The notes under the pieces: generated by a model | What the model saw: only the letters and a program-made list of their open reading frames with translations | Told to the model about the DNA's origin: nothing | Databases searched by the model: none | Translations under genes and position numbers: made by a program | Part shown: positions 8,156 through 16,013 of the stretch, one piece after another | Layout of the letters: the number at the start of each line of letters is the position of its first letter | How positions within the stretch are numbered: position 1 is the stretch's first letter | From: Amarolinea sp964580725 | GTDB taxonomy: Bacteria; Chloroflexota; Anaerolineae; SSC4; Amarolineaceae | Assembly (NCBI GenBank): GCA_964580725.1 | Contig: CAZOLV010000001.1 | Span: forward strand, 62,001-126,000 | Direction: 5' to 3' | Length of the DNA: 64,000 bases

Positions 8156-9273
8156 CCACTGTACCCTTTCACCAGCTCTGCCACCCGCTCGATCTGCGTT
8201 TCGGTCAGTTCGGGGTACATCGGCAGCGAAACGACCTGCTGCGCACACGCCTCGCTGACCGGCAGGCTGCCGGCGCGATACCCCAGGTCGCGGTAGGCGG
8301 GCTGCAGGTGCAGCGGCAGGGGGTAGTGGATGACGACGCCGACGCCGACGTTGGTCAGATGCGCTGCCAGTTCATCACGGCGCGGCGTGCGAACGACGTA
8401 GCAGTGATAGACGTGCCGATTGTACGGGCGGGCGGTGGGCGTCACGATTTCGCTGCCGGCCAACAGGGCGTTGTACTGTTCGGCGTGCCGCCGGCGGGAC
8501 TCCGTCCAACTCTCCAGGAAGGGCAGCTTGGCCGCCAGGATGGCGGCTTGCAGCGCGTCGAGGCGATAGCCCCAGCCAAGCTCATCGTGTTCGTACTTGC
8601 TGATGCGGCCGTGGTCGCGCAGCTTGCGCACGCGCTGGATCAGGGCCTCGTCGTTGCCGGTGACCAGACCGCCGTCGCCGTAACAACCCAGGTTTTTGCT
8701 CGGATAGAAGCTGAAGCAGGACAGATCGCCCATGCTGCCGGCCCGGCGTCCCCGATACTCGGCGGCATGCGCCTGCGCCGCATCCTCGATGACGCGCAGG
8801 TTGTGGCGCCGTGCAATGTCCAGAATGGCGTCCATCTCGGCGACTTGCCCGTAGATGTGCACCGGCACGATGGCCCTGGTGCGCGGCGTGATCGCCCGTT
8901 CGACCATCTCCGCCGATAGGTTGTAGGTGTCGGGTTCGATGTCCACGAACACGGGGGTGGCGCCGGCCTGCGAAATGGCTTCGCCGGTGGCAAAGAAGGT
9001 GAAGGGGCTGGTGATGACCTCGTCGCCGCGCCCGATGTCGCAGGCCAGCAAGGCCAGGTGCAGGGCCGCCGTGCCCGATGCGACGCCGACGCCGTAGGCG
9101 GCGCCGGCCGTCTGGGCAAAGGCCTGCTCGAAACGGGTCACTTCAGGCCCCATGATGAAGCTGGTGTTTTCCACCACGCGCGCAATCGCCGCATCAATCT
9201 GCGGCTTGATGGCTTGATATTGTGCCTTGAGGTCAACCATCGGAATGGCGACCGTTTGTGCTGTCGAACTCAT
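8152..9273 (-). CDS. DegT/DnrJ/EryC1/StrS family sugar aminotransferase
   Basis: A 373-aa PLP-dependent aminotransferase that converts a keto group of a nucleotide sugar to an amine. Visible are VGVASGTAALHLAL (phosphate-binding region), VIEDAAQAHAAEYRGRRAGSMG (Asp that binds the PLP ring) and SFYPSKNLGCYGDGG, which contains the PLP Lys. Start taken at MSSTAQT, preceded by AAGGAAACG; a longer frame begins 19 codons earlier without better support. First gene of the tight operon with GT2 and GT4. The ATPase gene 9327-10673 lies 53 nt upstream on the same strand. Confidence 0.92.
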   Translation of the reverse strand: MSSTAQTVAIPMVDLKAQYQAIKPQIDAAIARVVENTSFIMGPEVTRFEQAFAQTAGAAYGVGVASGTAALHLALLACDIGRGDEVITSPFTFFATGEAISQAGATPVFVDIEPDTYNLSAEMVERAITPRTRAIVPVHIYGQVAEMDAILDIARRHNLRVIEDAAQAHAAEYRGRRAGSMGDLSCFSFYPSKNLGCYGDGGLVTGNDEALIQRVRKLRDHGRISKYEHDELGWGYRLDALQAAILAAKLPFLESWTESRRRHAEQYNALLAGSEIVTPTARPYNRHVYHCYVVRTPRRDELAAHLTNVGVGVVIHYPLPLHLQPAYRDLGYRAGSLPVSEACAQQVVSLPMYPELTETQIERVAELVKGYSG

Positions 9274-9326
9274 AGCGATTGTTTCGTTTCCTTGTTCTGT
9301 TTTTTTTCTTGTCTTGCGCTCAGGTC

Positions 9327-10673
9327 TCAAAGATCTTGGCCTCTGACGGGCCGGCTCTTGACGGTTGGCGCCAGGCCGGTGTGTGGGCTTGCCAGGCCAT
9401 CGGCCAGGTTGGAGAGCTGATTCTCCATGCGGTTGATGTCGCGCTTGGTCACGTTGATGCTGTTGATCACGCCGAGCGGAACCTGCAAGCCGAACTGGAC
9501 GCGCTGCATCTCCAACTCCGCCAGATTACTGCGCAGAATGTTCAGTTGATCTTGCAGCATCTGCATTTCTTCACGGCGGCCCGCTTCCAACAGGCGCTGG
9601 GTGCTGTTGTCGGAGATCATGCTGTTCACGCGCTGCGCCAGGCGGGCGGCGTTCTGTTCGATCCAGGAGTCGAGCAGGCGATTGCCAATGGCCAGTTGGT
9701 TGTAAACCACGCGTAGGTAGCCGAGCTTGATCAGCCCAAACACGAAGCCGACCGTTTCAGGCTCGGACAGCCCGGTCGCGGTTCGAACTTCTTCCTCGCT
9801 CGTCAGGCCGGCCACACTCACCGCCAGCACGATGCGGCGCTCGCCGGCGGAGAGATGATTGAAATCGTGCTCGAAGAATCCGGCCAGCACGTCGTCCACT
9901 GCCAGATCGGCGAGCGCCAGTTCGCGCAACTGCCCATCCTCCTGCCAAAGGCGCTGGCAGATTGTCTGGATCAGATAGGGATGATCGCCCGTTTCCTCTC
10001 GAATGCGGTCTACGGTGCGATCATCGGCGCTGATCGCCGTGGGCGATTGCTCTTGCCGGATGAGCATTTCGGCGGCAACCGGATCGAGGCTGGTCAGGTT
10101 GCGGGGCGCAAAGCCGTTCAAGAAGGGTGACGTGGCCCAGGTTGCGGCCTGATCGTTCAATTGCAGCAGGAGCTTGGTCGAGACCAGGATCACGCGCAGG
10201 CCGCCGTCCGACAGTAGCACCTTGCGCAAACGCTGCAGCAGCGCCGGGTCTGATTGTCCGAGCGTCACCAGGGCTTCGCCTTCGTCAATCAGGAGCAACA
10301 GCGTGCGCCCTGCGGCCATCAACTGGCGGCGCAGTCCGCGCAGCAGCCCGATCTCGTCTTCGGCGATCAGCGCCGCTACATCCACGCCGGCAGCTTGCAG
10401 GCGCCCGCCAGTTTCTTCCAGCGCATAGCGCAGCTCTTCCGCCAGTTCCTGGCGCGAGACGATGCCCTGCAGATCGAGGAAGAGCGGCACATAGCGGGGA
10501 TGCGTCGTCGTCAAGTTTTCGATTTGGCGCAGCAGGGAGGTCTTCCCGATGCGCCGCGTGCCGACGACCCACACGGCGTTGTTGGGGCCGTCGAGCAGAT
10601 GAGAGATCAACCCACGCCGCCCATAATGCGACGCGGCGCTGACCCAGCCTCCTACGATATATGGATTTCCCAC
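9327..10673 (-). CDS. STAND/AAA-type ATPase with C-terminal coiled coil
   Basis: A 448-aa cytoplasmic ATPase. It opens with NPYIVGGWVS and carries Walker A GTRRIGKTS (residues 38-46) and Walker B LLLLIDEGE (about 130-138). A winged-helix-like region and a long C-terminal helical segment (about 355-440: LRSNLAELEMQRVQ, DINRMENQLSNL) follow. The family resembles AAA-like STAND NTPases that act as signal-dependent switches. The same signature (NPY-x2-G, then G-x-RRIGKTSLL) occurs in the membrane receptor-like gene just upstream, so the two are paralogous modules. GTG start with AAGGAAGG 7 nt upstream. A palindromic repeat array lies between the two genes. The effector is unknown; a scaffold role for the polysaccharide operon is speculation. 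Confidence 0.75.
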   Translation of the reverse strand: MGNPYIVGGWVSAASHYGRRGLISHLLDGPNNAVWVVGTRRIGKTSLLRQIENLTTTHPRYVPLFLDLQGIVSRQELAEELRYALEETGGRLQAAGVDVAALIAEDEIGLLRGLRRQLMAAGRTLLLLIDEGEALVTLGQSDPALLQRLRKVLLSDGGLRVILVSTKLLLQLNDQAATWATSPFLNGFAPRNLTSLDPVAAEMLIRQEQSPTAISADDRTVDRIREETGDHPYLIQTICQRLWQEDGQLRELALADLAVDDVLAGFFEHDFNHLSAGERRIVLAVSVAGLTSEEEVRTATGLSEPETVGFVFGLIKLGYLRVVYNQLAIGNRLLDSWIEQNAARLAQRVNSMISDNSTQRLLEAGRREEMQMLQDQLNILRSNLAELEMQRVQFGLQVPLGVINSINVTKRDINRMENQLSNLADGLASPHTGLAPTVKSRPVRGQDL

Positions 10674-10707
10674 AACGGCGCCTTCCTTTTTTCACTTTTT
10701 TTACACA

Positions 10708-10790
10708 GGCGAAATGAATTTCGCCTTACGATACGGGCGAAATGAATTTCGCCTTACGATACGGGCGAAATGAATTTCGCCTTACGATAC
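10708..10790. repeat. 28-bp palindromic tandem repeat truncated by gap
   Basis: Three copies with a 28-bp period. Each contains the palindrome GGCGAAATGAATTTCGCC (8-bp arms, 2-nt centre) followed by TTACGATAC. The array runs into the N gap; after the gap a degenerate start GGGCGATCGG is seen. The copy number is therefore unknown. It lies between the two ATPase genes, in the leader of the downstream one. Confidence 0.9.
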
Positions 10791-10890
10791 NNNNNNNNNN
10801 NNNNNNNNNNNNNNNNNNNNNNNNNNNNNNNNNNNNNNNNNNNNNNNNNNNNNNNNNNNNNNNNNNNNNNNNNNNNNNNNNNNNNNNNNN
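10791..10890. other. Assembly gap (100 N)
   Basis: Exactly 100 N, the conventional placeholder for unknown gap size, inside a tandem repeat. Confidence 0.99.
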
Positions 10891-10922
10891 GGGCGATCGG
10901 CAATTCGCACTATGCCCTGCCT

Positions 10923-13900
10923 CTATGACTCGGCCATGCGTTGGATGACTTCGTGTGCGGCTTGCACATCGGTCAGCGTGATCACTGTGCGCTTCCCCTC
11001 GAACATGTGATTGACAGCCTCCAGCGCATACTGTTGGATACGGTAGGGGCGGCCCTCGGCGTGCTCGATGACGAAATCGAGCGCATCCTGGTTCCAGCGA
11101 TAGACCCCCTTGACCGGCTCTTGCAGCAACGCCAGCGCATCCTCGCGCCCGAAGGGGGCTAACTCGATCTCGTTGAAGAGGTTGTACCACGGACTCTCCA
11201 GCCGATCCCACGCCTTGCTGATGCGCACGCCCGCAACGACCGCGCCCAGGTTCTGCGCAAATTGCTCCATGAAGATGCGGCGTAGCTGCTGCTGTGTCAA
11301 CTGATCGTAGTCGTTCATCACGTCAACTTCATCGAGCAGCAGGATGACCCGCACTGTCTTCGTCGTGCGTTCCTGCAAATAGCCGATGATGGCACGCAGA
11401 TCACGACGCAGATCACGGGCGCTGTAATCGGCCTGCGCCGGATCGAAGGCCAAGTCAAGCCCCGCTCTCGCTTCTACAGGCGCCAGCTCGACGATCTCTT
11501 CCATCAGGCGATGGAAGAACTCCGCCTCCGGTGTGCCTTCCAGGTCAACGAGCACCGGCGCAAAGTCGTATGCGGGGTCTTGCACTCCACGCAGCCGAGC
11601 GGCCAGTTGGAAGAGCAGGCTGGTCTTGCCGATGCGCCGTTCGCCGTGAATCATGACGCTGTTGTTGTGCAGGATCGTCAGGATGCGTTTGAGCTGTTCA
11701 TCGCGCCCAAAGAAGAGATCGTCGCGACGCACCGGCTCTCCGGAGACGTAGGGATTGAACTTTCGCTCCAACGCCTCGCGCGGGCGACGGCGGGCGCGCA
11801 TCGTCGAAGCGATGGCCGCACCAGTGACGATGACGGCAAGACCCAGGCTGAAGAGGATGGGCAACGCGTTGTTCAGCGTCATGACGCCGACGAACGGCAA
11901 TGTCATCGTTTGGGGCGGGGACGCGATGACCAGGGCGACCTGCGCAGGGACAGAATAGTTCATGGCGTCGTCGCGCGCCCGAATCTCCACGGTGTACTCG
12001 CCCACCTCCAGTGCATTCAGACGCAGCGGCCGGCTGCGCACAGGCTGCCATTGCGGGCTGGCGGGCAGCAGACGATACTGAAAGAGCAGGTCGTTGTTGT
12101 CCGTCTCTTGATCGCCGCCCGCCAGTTCGATCGTGACGGTGTCCAGATTGGTCAGGTTGACCGGCGCATGGTTCAACGGACGTGAATTGACCGCTGAGAT
12201 GCGGACCCACGGCGGGCGAGTTTCCGGCTGATAGCGCCTCAGTCCGCCGACGGTTGCCAACCAGTAGATGCCCTTGCTGTCCTGATACATCGCCGTCACA
12301 ATGCCGCCGGCCAGGCCATCGGCCTCCTGATAGGTTTGCCAGGTGCTACCGTCGAAACGACTGATGCCGCCGTCGGTTCCGATCCAGATAGCGTCGTCCT
12401 GATCGTGCAGCAGAGTCACGACGCCATTCGAGACCAGCCCATCGGCCACGGTCAGATTGAGCCATTGACCGCTGGCAGGGTCGAGACGTGCGACGCCGCT
12501 GGCCCAGGTGGCAAACCAGAGGAAACCATTGCTCGTTTGCGTGATGGCGCGCACATCGTTGGTGGGCAACAGCGAATTGCCCTTGTCGTAGGTCTGCCAG
12601 CCGTCGCGGCTGAGAACAGCCGCTCCCTGATCGGTGCCTACCCAGACCCGATCGTCGGCATCTACGAACAGCGCCTGGATGCGGGCGCTGGGCAGCCCGT
12701 TGTCGGCCCGGAAGACCCGCCATCTCTCTGCACGCGGAGCGTCGCCCGGCAGCAGTTGCGCCAGACCATCGAAACCGCCAAACCACAGCGTCCCGTCTTT
12801 CTGCTGCGCAATGCCGATGATCGTGGCTTGTTCGAAGAGCGTTGTTTCGACGACGTGCTGCCACTCGTCCTGTTCACGCACGAACAGACCGCTGCCATTG
12901 GTGCCGACCCACAGGCGTTCTTGCGCATCGAAGAACAGCGCAGAGACGAAGGCCAGGCTTTCGTTTGGATCTTCGCTCAAGCCCACCGGCAGCCACGAAT
13001 CACCTTCGTGCACGAACAGACCCGCCGTGTCGGTGCCTGCCCAGAGACGGCCTTCGGCGTCTTCGGCCGTCGCAAACACTTTGGGGGAACTGCCGTTTTC
13101 ACCGATCGAACTGGCGCGCCACTGTCGCCAGTCATAGCGATTGAGGCCAGCCGTGGTGGCAAGCCAGATGCTGCCGTTGGCCTGGTCTTCCCAAATCGCA
13201 CGGACGGAGTTGGCCACCAGCCCGCTGTTGGCCACACTGAAGAGCGCCCACTGCTCACCTTCCGGCTTGTGCGGGTCGAAGCGGGCCACGCCGCCAAAAT
13301 TGGCCCCGAACCAGTAGTCGCCTTCCATGTCCTGCCAGATTGACCAGACGTTGTTGCCAGGCAAGCCATCGGTCATGGCATACCGGAGCCAGGCGCCGGT
13401 AGCCTTTTCCAGCCGCAGCACGCCGTTGCCTTCGGTTGCAAACCAGATGTCTCCGGCGCGGTCCTGCACAATGGCGTTGATGCGGGCCAGCGCCAGGCCG
13501 CTCGCCGGTAAGACGTCGCTCCAACGTTGTCCGTCGAAACGGGCTACGCCGGCCACCCCGCCCGCCCAGATCGCGCCGGTGTCGTCCTGCAACAGCGCGG
13601 TCACCTGGCCGGGCGCCAGGCCGTCCTTTTCGGTGAAATGTGACCAGGCGGCGACGCCGGTCAGTTGAGGGTCGTAAACCGCAATGCCCTGCCCAACGCC
13701 AAACCACAACCGCCCATCTTGCGCTTCCAGCAGCGCCCGCACGTCGTTGTCGAGCAGCATGTTGTTGGTAGCGGCGGCAGTAAACGAGTTCCAGGTCTGG
13801 ACGCCGCTTGCGTCCGTTGCCAACTGGCTGACGCCGCCCAGGGTTGCGAACCACATCGAGCGTCCGTCTCTGCTTTGCAGAATGCCCCGCACCCGGTTGG

Positions 13901-14153
13901 AAACGAGACCTTTACTGACATCGTAGGTGCGCCAGAGGCCGTCGAAGCGACTGACCCCCGCATCGGTTGCCAACCAGATGTCGCCCGTTTGATCCTGATA
14001 GATGGCGTAGCCTTCATTGGTTGCCAGCCCATCGGCGGCGGTATAGGTCTTCCAGAGCGCGCTGCCAGTTTGACCAAATGCTGACGGCGGCTGCATACCG
14101 GCTGCCAAAACACAGGCGATGAGAACGACGATCAACTCACTGCGATGACGCAT
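10923..14153 (-). CDS. Membrane receptor-like protein: sensor propeller, Y_Y_Y domain, TM helix, STAND/AAA ATPase
   Basis: A 1076-aa protein. Residues 1-28 are a signal peptide (MRHRSELIVVLIACVLAAG). About 30-640 hold a dozen or more repeats of the two-component-regulator propeller type (pattern G-x-IW-A-x-x-GVxRFDG, e.g. GDIWLATDAGVSRFDG, DAIWIGTDGGISRFDG). About 645-745 are a Y_Y_Y-like beta domain, about 760-785 one membrane helix followed by RARRRPRE. About 800-1076 are a cytoplasmic ATPase with NPYVSGEPV, FFGRDEQ, Walker A GERRIGKTS and Walker B VILLLDEVD. Proteins with this outer region normally carry a histidine kinase or GGDEF domain; here an ATPase takes that place. Start fixed by AGGAGG 7 nt before ATG 14153; a promoter lies at 14275-14303. 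Ligand and output are unknown. Confidence 0.85.
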   Translation of the reverse strand: MRHRSELIVVLIACVLAAGMQPPSAFGQTGSALWKTYTAADGLATNEGYAIYQDQTGDIWLATDAGVSRFDGLWRTYDVSKGLVSNRVRGILQSRDGRSMWFATLGGVSQLATDASGVQTWNSFTAAATNNMLLDNDVRALLEAQDGRLWFGVGQGIAVYDPQLTGVAAWSHFTEKDGLAPGQVTALLQDDTGAIWAGGVAGVARFDGQRWSDVLPASGLALARINAIVQDRAGDIWFATEGNGVLRLEKATGAWLRYAMTDGLPGNNVWSIWQDMEGDYWFGANFGGVARFDPHKPEGEQWALFSVANSGLVANSVRAIWEDQANGSIWLATTAGLNRYDWRQWRASSIGENGSSPKVFATAEDAEGRLWAGTDTAGLFVHEGDSWLPVGLSEDPNESLAFVSALFFDAQERLWVGTNGSGLFVREQDEWQHVVETTLFEQATIIGIAQQKDGTLWFGGFDGLAQLLPGDAPRAERWRVFRADNGLPSARIQALFVDADDRVWVGTDQGAAVLSRDGWQTYDKGNSLLPTNDVRAITQTSNGFLWFATWASGVARLDPASGQWLNLTVADGLVSNGVVTLLHDQDDAIWIGTDGGISRFDGSTWQTYQEADGLAGGIVTAMYQDSKGIYWLATVGGLRRYQPETRPPWVRISAVNSRPLNHAPVNLTNLDTVTIELAGGDQETDNNDLLFQYRLLPASPQWQPVRSRPLRLNALEVGEYTVEIRARDDAMNYSVPAQVALVIASPPQTMTLPFVGVMTLNNALPILFSLGLAVIVTGAAIASTMRARRRPREALERKFNPYVSGEPVRRDDLFFGRDEQLKRILTILHNNSVMIHGERRIGKTSLLFQLAARLRGVQDPAYDFAPVLVDLEGTPEAEFFHRLMEEIVELAPVEARAGLDLAFDPAQADYSARDLRRDLRAIIGYLQERTTKTVRVILLLDEVDVMNDYDQLTQQQLRRIFMEQFAQNLGAVVAGVRISKAWDRLESPWYNLFNEIELAPFGREDALALLQEPVKGVYRWNQDALDFVIEHAEGRPYRIQQYALEAVNHMFEGKRTVITLTDVQAAHEVIQRMAES

Positions 14154-14274
14154 GTGGATGCCTCCTGACCAGAGAACGACGAGACCACGAAGAAATGGCA
14201 TGAGACTTTCTTGTAAAATAACAAATCTATGACAATTGCGTACTTTCCGCCTATTGTCGTGCGGCATGATTCGT

Positions 14275-14303
14275 AATATAACACACACAGACACTGGAGA
14301 CAA
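14275..14303 (-). promoter_or_regulatory. Predicted promoter of the receptor-ATPase gene
   Basis: Reading the minus strand: TTGTCT (14303-14298), 17-nt spacer, TATATT (14280-14275). The start codon at 14153 lies about 115 nt downstream. The rest of the 314-nt divergent region 14154-14467 shows no gene or clear second promoter. Confidence 0.5.
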
Positions 14304-14467
14304 AACGACGAGTCGAGGCGCATTTTGGAATGTCGCCAACGTCCAGTCAGTCTGCTGAATCTGCCCCGCACGAAATCAGCGACGCTGGCCCCAATGACAA
14401 AAGAAGAAATCCAGGCCCAGTGATGAATCTTCTGAAGGATGATAGATCGTATGAGGCGCATCGAAAA

Positions 14468-14854
14468 ATGACTACATTGGTATCTGGACCTGCCGGTCCC
14501 TCTCGGTTCCTTGTGACCTGTCTGATCGAAGCAGGATTGGCGTTGGCGCTCGCCTGCCTGCTCGCACTGATCGCCCCCCTCGCGCCCACCGCCTCGGCCG
14601 CAACGCAGGCCGACAAAGTGATCGTTCATGTCGTCAAGAAGGGCGAGACCCTCAGTTCGATTGCCAAACGCTACGGCGTAACTGTCAAAGCGCTGGCCAG
14701 TTACAACGGGATCTCGGTCAACGCAAGGCTTGCCACCGGCGTCTTTCTCAAGGTCCCGCCGGCCAAACCGATCCCAACACCCACTCCGACGCCCAAATCG
14801 AACAAGCTGCCGGACCTTTTGCCGACGAGTTGGCCGCAAGCCGGTTCGCAATGA
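14468..14854 (+). CDS. Small exported LysM-domain protein
   Basis: A 128-aa protein. A signal peptide or membrane anchor (about 12-43, ending APTASA) is followed by one LysM domain (about 50-97): HVVKKGETLSSIAKRYGVTVKALASYNGI and the closing LKVP. The tail is Pro/Thr-rich (PIPTPTPTPK). LysM binds GlcNAc-containing glycans such as peptidoglycan, so this is probably a wall-associated protein. Start at 14468 is preferred because GAGG lies 11 nt upstream and it begins the signal peptide; longer in-frame starts exist at 14423 and 14330. A terminator follows at 14899. Divergent from the receptor-ATPase gene. Confidence 0.75.
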   Translation: MTTLVSGPAGPSRFLVTCLIEAGLALALACLLALIAPLAPTASAATQADKVIVHVVKKGETLSSIAKRYGVTVKALASYNGISVNARLATGVFLKVPPAKPIPTPTPTPKSNKLPDLLPTSWPQAGSQ

Positions 14855-14898
14855 CGCCAGCGTGCGACAGCCGTTGCGAACTTCGGACATTTTCTGAC

Positions 14899-14935
14899 AT
14901 CGGACGCTCTTCACATCAGGGCGTCCGATTTGTTT
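14899..14935 (+). terminator. Intrinsic terminator
   Basis: ATCGGACGC / GCGTCCGAT stem with a 13-nt loop, followed by TTGTTTCT. It ends the LysM gene and abuts the stop of the convergent oxidoreductase gene. Confidence 0.7.
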
Positions 14936-15976
14936 CTAGTCGCGGGTCTTGCCCGGCCAGGCTATCTCGACGGCGTCGCCGCCGCGTTCCAACGACTCCT
15001 GCGCCGCCGCCAACACCCTGACCACCCGCAGTCCGTTCAGGCCATCGGTCAGCGGCAGTTTTCCCTCGCGGATACAGTCCACGAAGTGTTGGCACTCTAG
15101 TTGCAGCGGCTCGGTCATGTCCAGGCGTGGAATCGTGATGTCGCCCGAATGCACTTTCACCTGGAACTCCCCATAGCCCGCCTCGCTCTTGCGATAGACC
15201 CCCTTGTCGTAGATCTTCACCTTGCCCTCTGACGCCACATCGTCATAGACCACCATGCGTCGGCTGCCCACCACCGTTAGCTGGCGCGTCTTGCTTGGAT
15301 CGAGCCAACTGGCGTGAATGTGTCCGAGCGCGCCGTTGTCGAAACGCAGGGTGACGAAAACCACATCCTCCACGCTGCCGCTCAGAAACGCCCGACCCTG
15401 TGCGCTGACCTGGCTGGGCAGGGCGCCGACCAGGTGCAGCATGATCGAAACGTCGTGCGGCGCAATGCTCCATAGCGCGTTGATGTCGGACTGCACGCGG
15501 CCCAGATTGACACGGGTGCTGTAGAGATAGTACAAATCGCCCAATTCTCCTTGATCGAGCAATTGTTTGATCTGACGCACTGCCGGATGGTACTCGAACA
15601 CATGACCGACCATCAGGATGCGTCCGGCGCGTTGGGCGGCGGCGACCATCTCGGTCGCCTCTGCCAGATTCATGGCCAGCGGTTTTTCGACGAAGACGTG
15701 CTTGCCTGCTTCCAGCGCGGCCAGGCTCAACGCGGCGTGCGTACGTGCCGGTGTGGCCAGCGCCACGGCCTCAATATCGCGGCGCCCCAAAGCCTCCGCA
15801 AAATCAGTCAACATCTCGACATGAGGAAAGTGCCGCTGCATGCGCGCCAGCGCCTGTGGGTCGCTGTCCACACAGGCCGCCAGATGACCGCCATTCACCA
15901 GGCTCAAGTTGCGCGCCAGATTCGGCCCCCAGTAGCCGCAACCAACCAGCGCCACACCGACGTTTGTGTCCCCCAT
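14936..15976 (-). CDS. Gfo/Idh/MocA family NAD(P)-dependent oxidoreductase
   Basis: A 346-aa oxidoreductase of sugar or inositol type. The N-terminal Rossmann motif is VGCGYWGPNLARN. The family EKP motif is in VFVEKPLAMN, followed by a C-terminal alpha/beta domain with the substrate-side segment WSIAPHDVSIMLHL (conserved His). It probably oxidises or reduces a nucleotide-sugar carbon. ATG 15976 has AGAGGA 9 nt upstream; an ATG 9 nt earlier touches that site and is less likely. The membrane glycosyltransferase-like gene ends 37 nt upstream on the same strand, so the two are likely cotranscribed. Substrate cannot be told from the sequence. Confidence 0.9.
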   Translation of the reverse strand: MGDTNVGVALVGCGYWGPNLARNLSLVNGGHLAACVDSDPQALARMQRHFPHVEMLTDFAEALGRRDIEAVALATPARTHAALSLAALEAGKHVFVEKPLAMNLAEATEMVAAAQRAGRILMVGHVFEYHPAVRQIKQLLDQGELGDLYYLYSTRVNLGRVQSDINALWSIAPHDVSIMLHLVGALPSQVSAQGRAFLSGSVEDVVFVTLRFDNGALGHIHASWLDPSKTRQLTVVGSRRMVVYDDVASEGKVKIYDKGVYRKSEAGYGEFQVKVHSGDITIPRLDMTEPLQLECQHFVDCIREGKLPLTDGLNGLRVVRVLAAAQESLERGGDAVEIAWPGKTRD

Positions 15977-16013
15977 CGTCCCCATTCCTCTATGATCGTT
16001 GTTGGCGCCGCTT

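Noticed and set aside
10708..10790. CRISPR array
   Set aside because: Copies are contiguous with no spacers and there are no cas genes; it is a plain tandem repeat.
14132..14914. 260-codon minus-strand frame across the divergent region
   Set aside because: It runs antisense through the LysM gene and through the receptor-ATPase promoter; no family resemblance.
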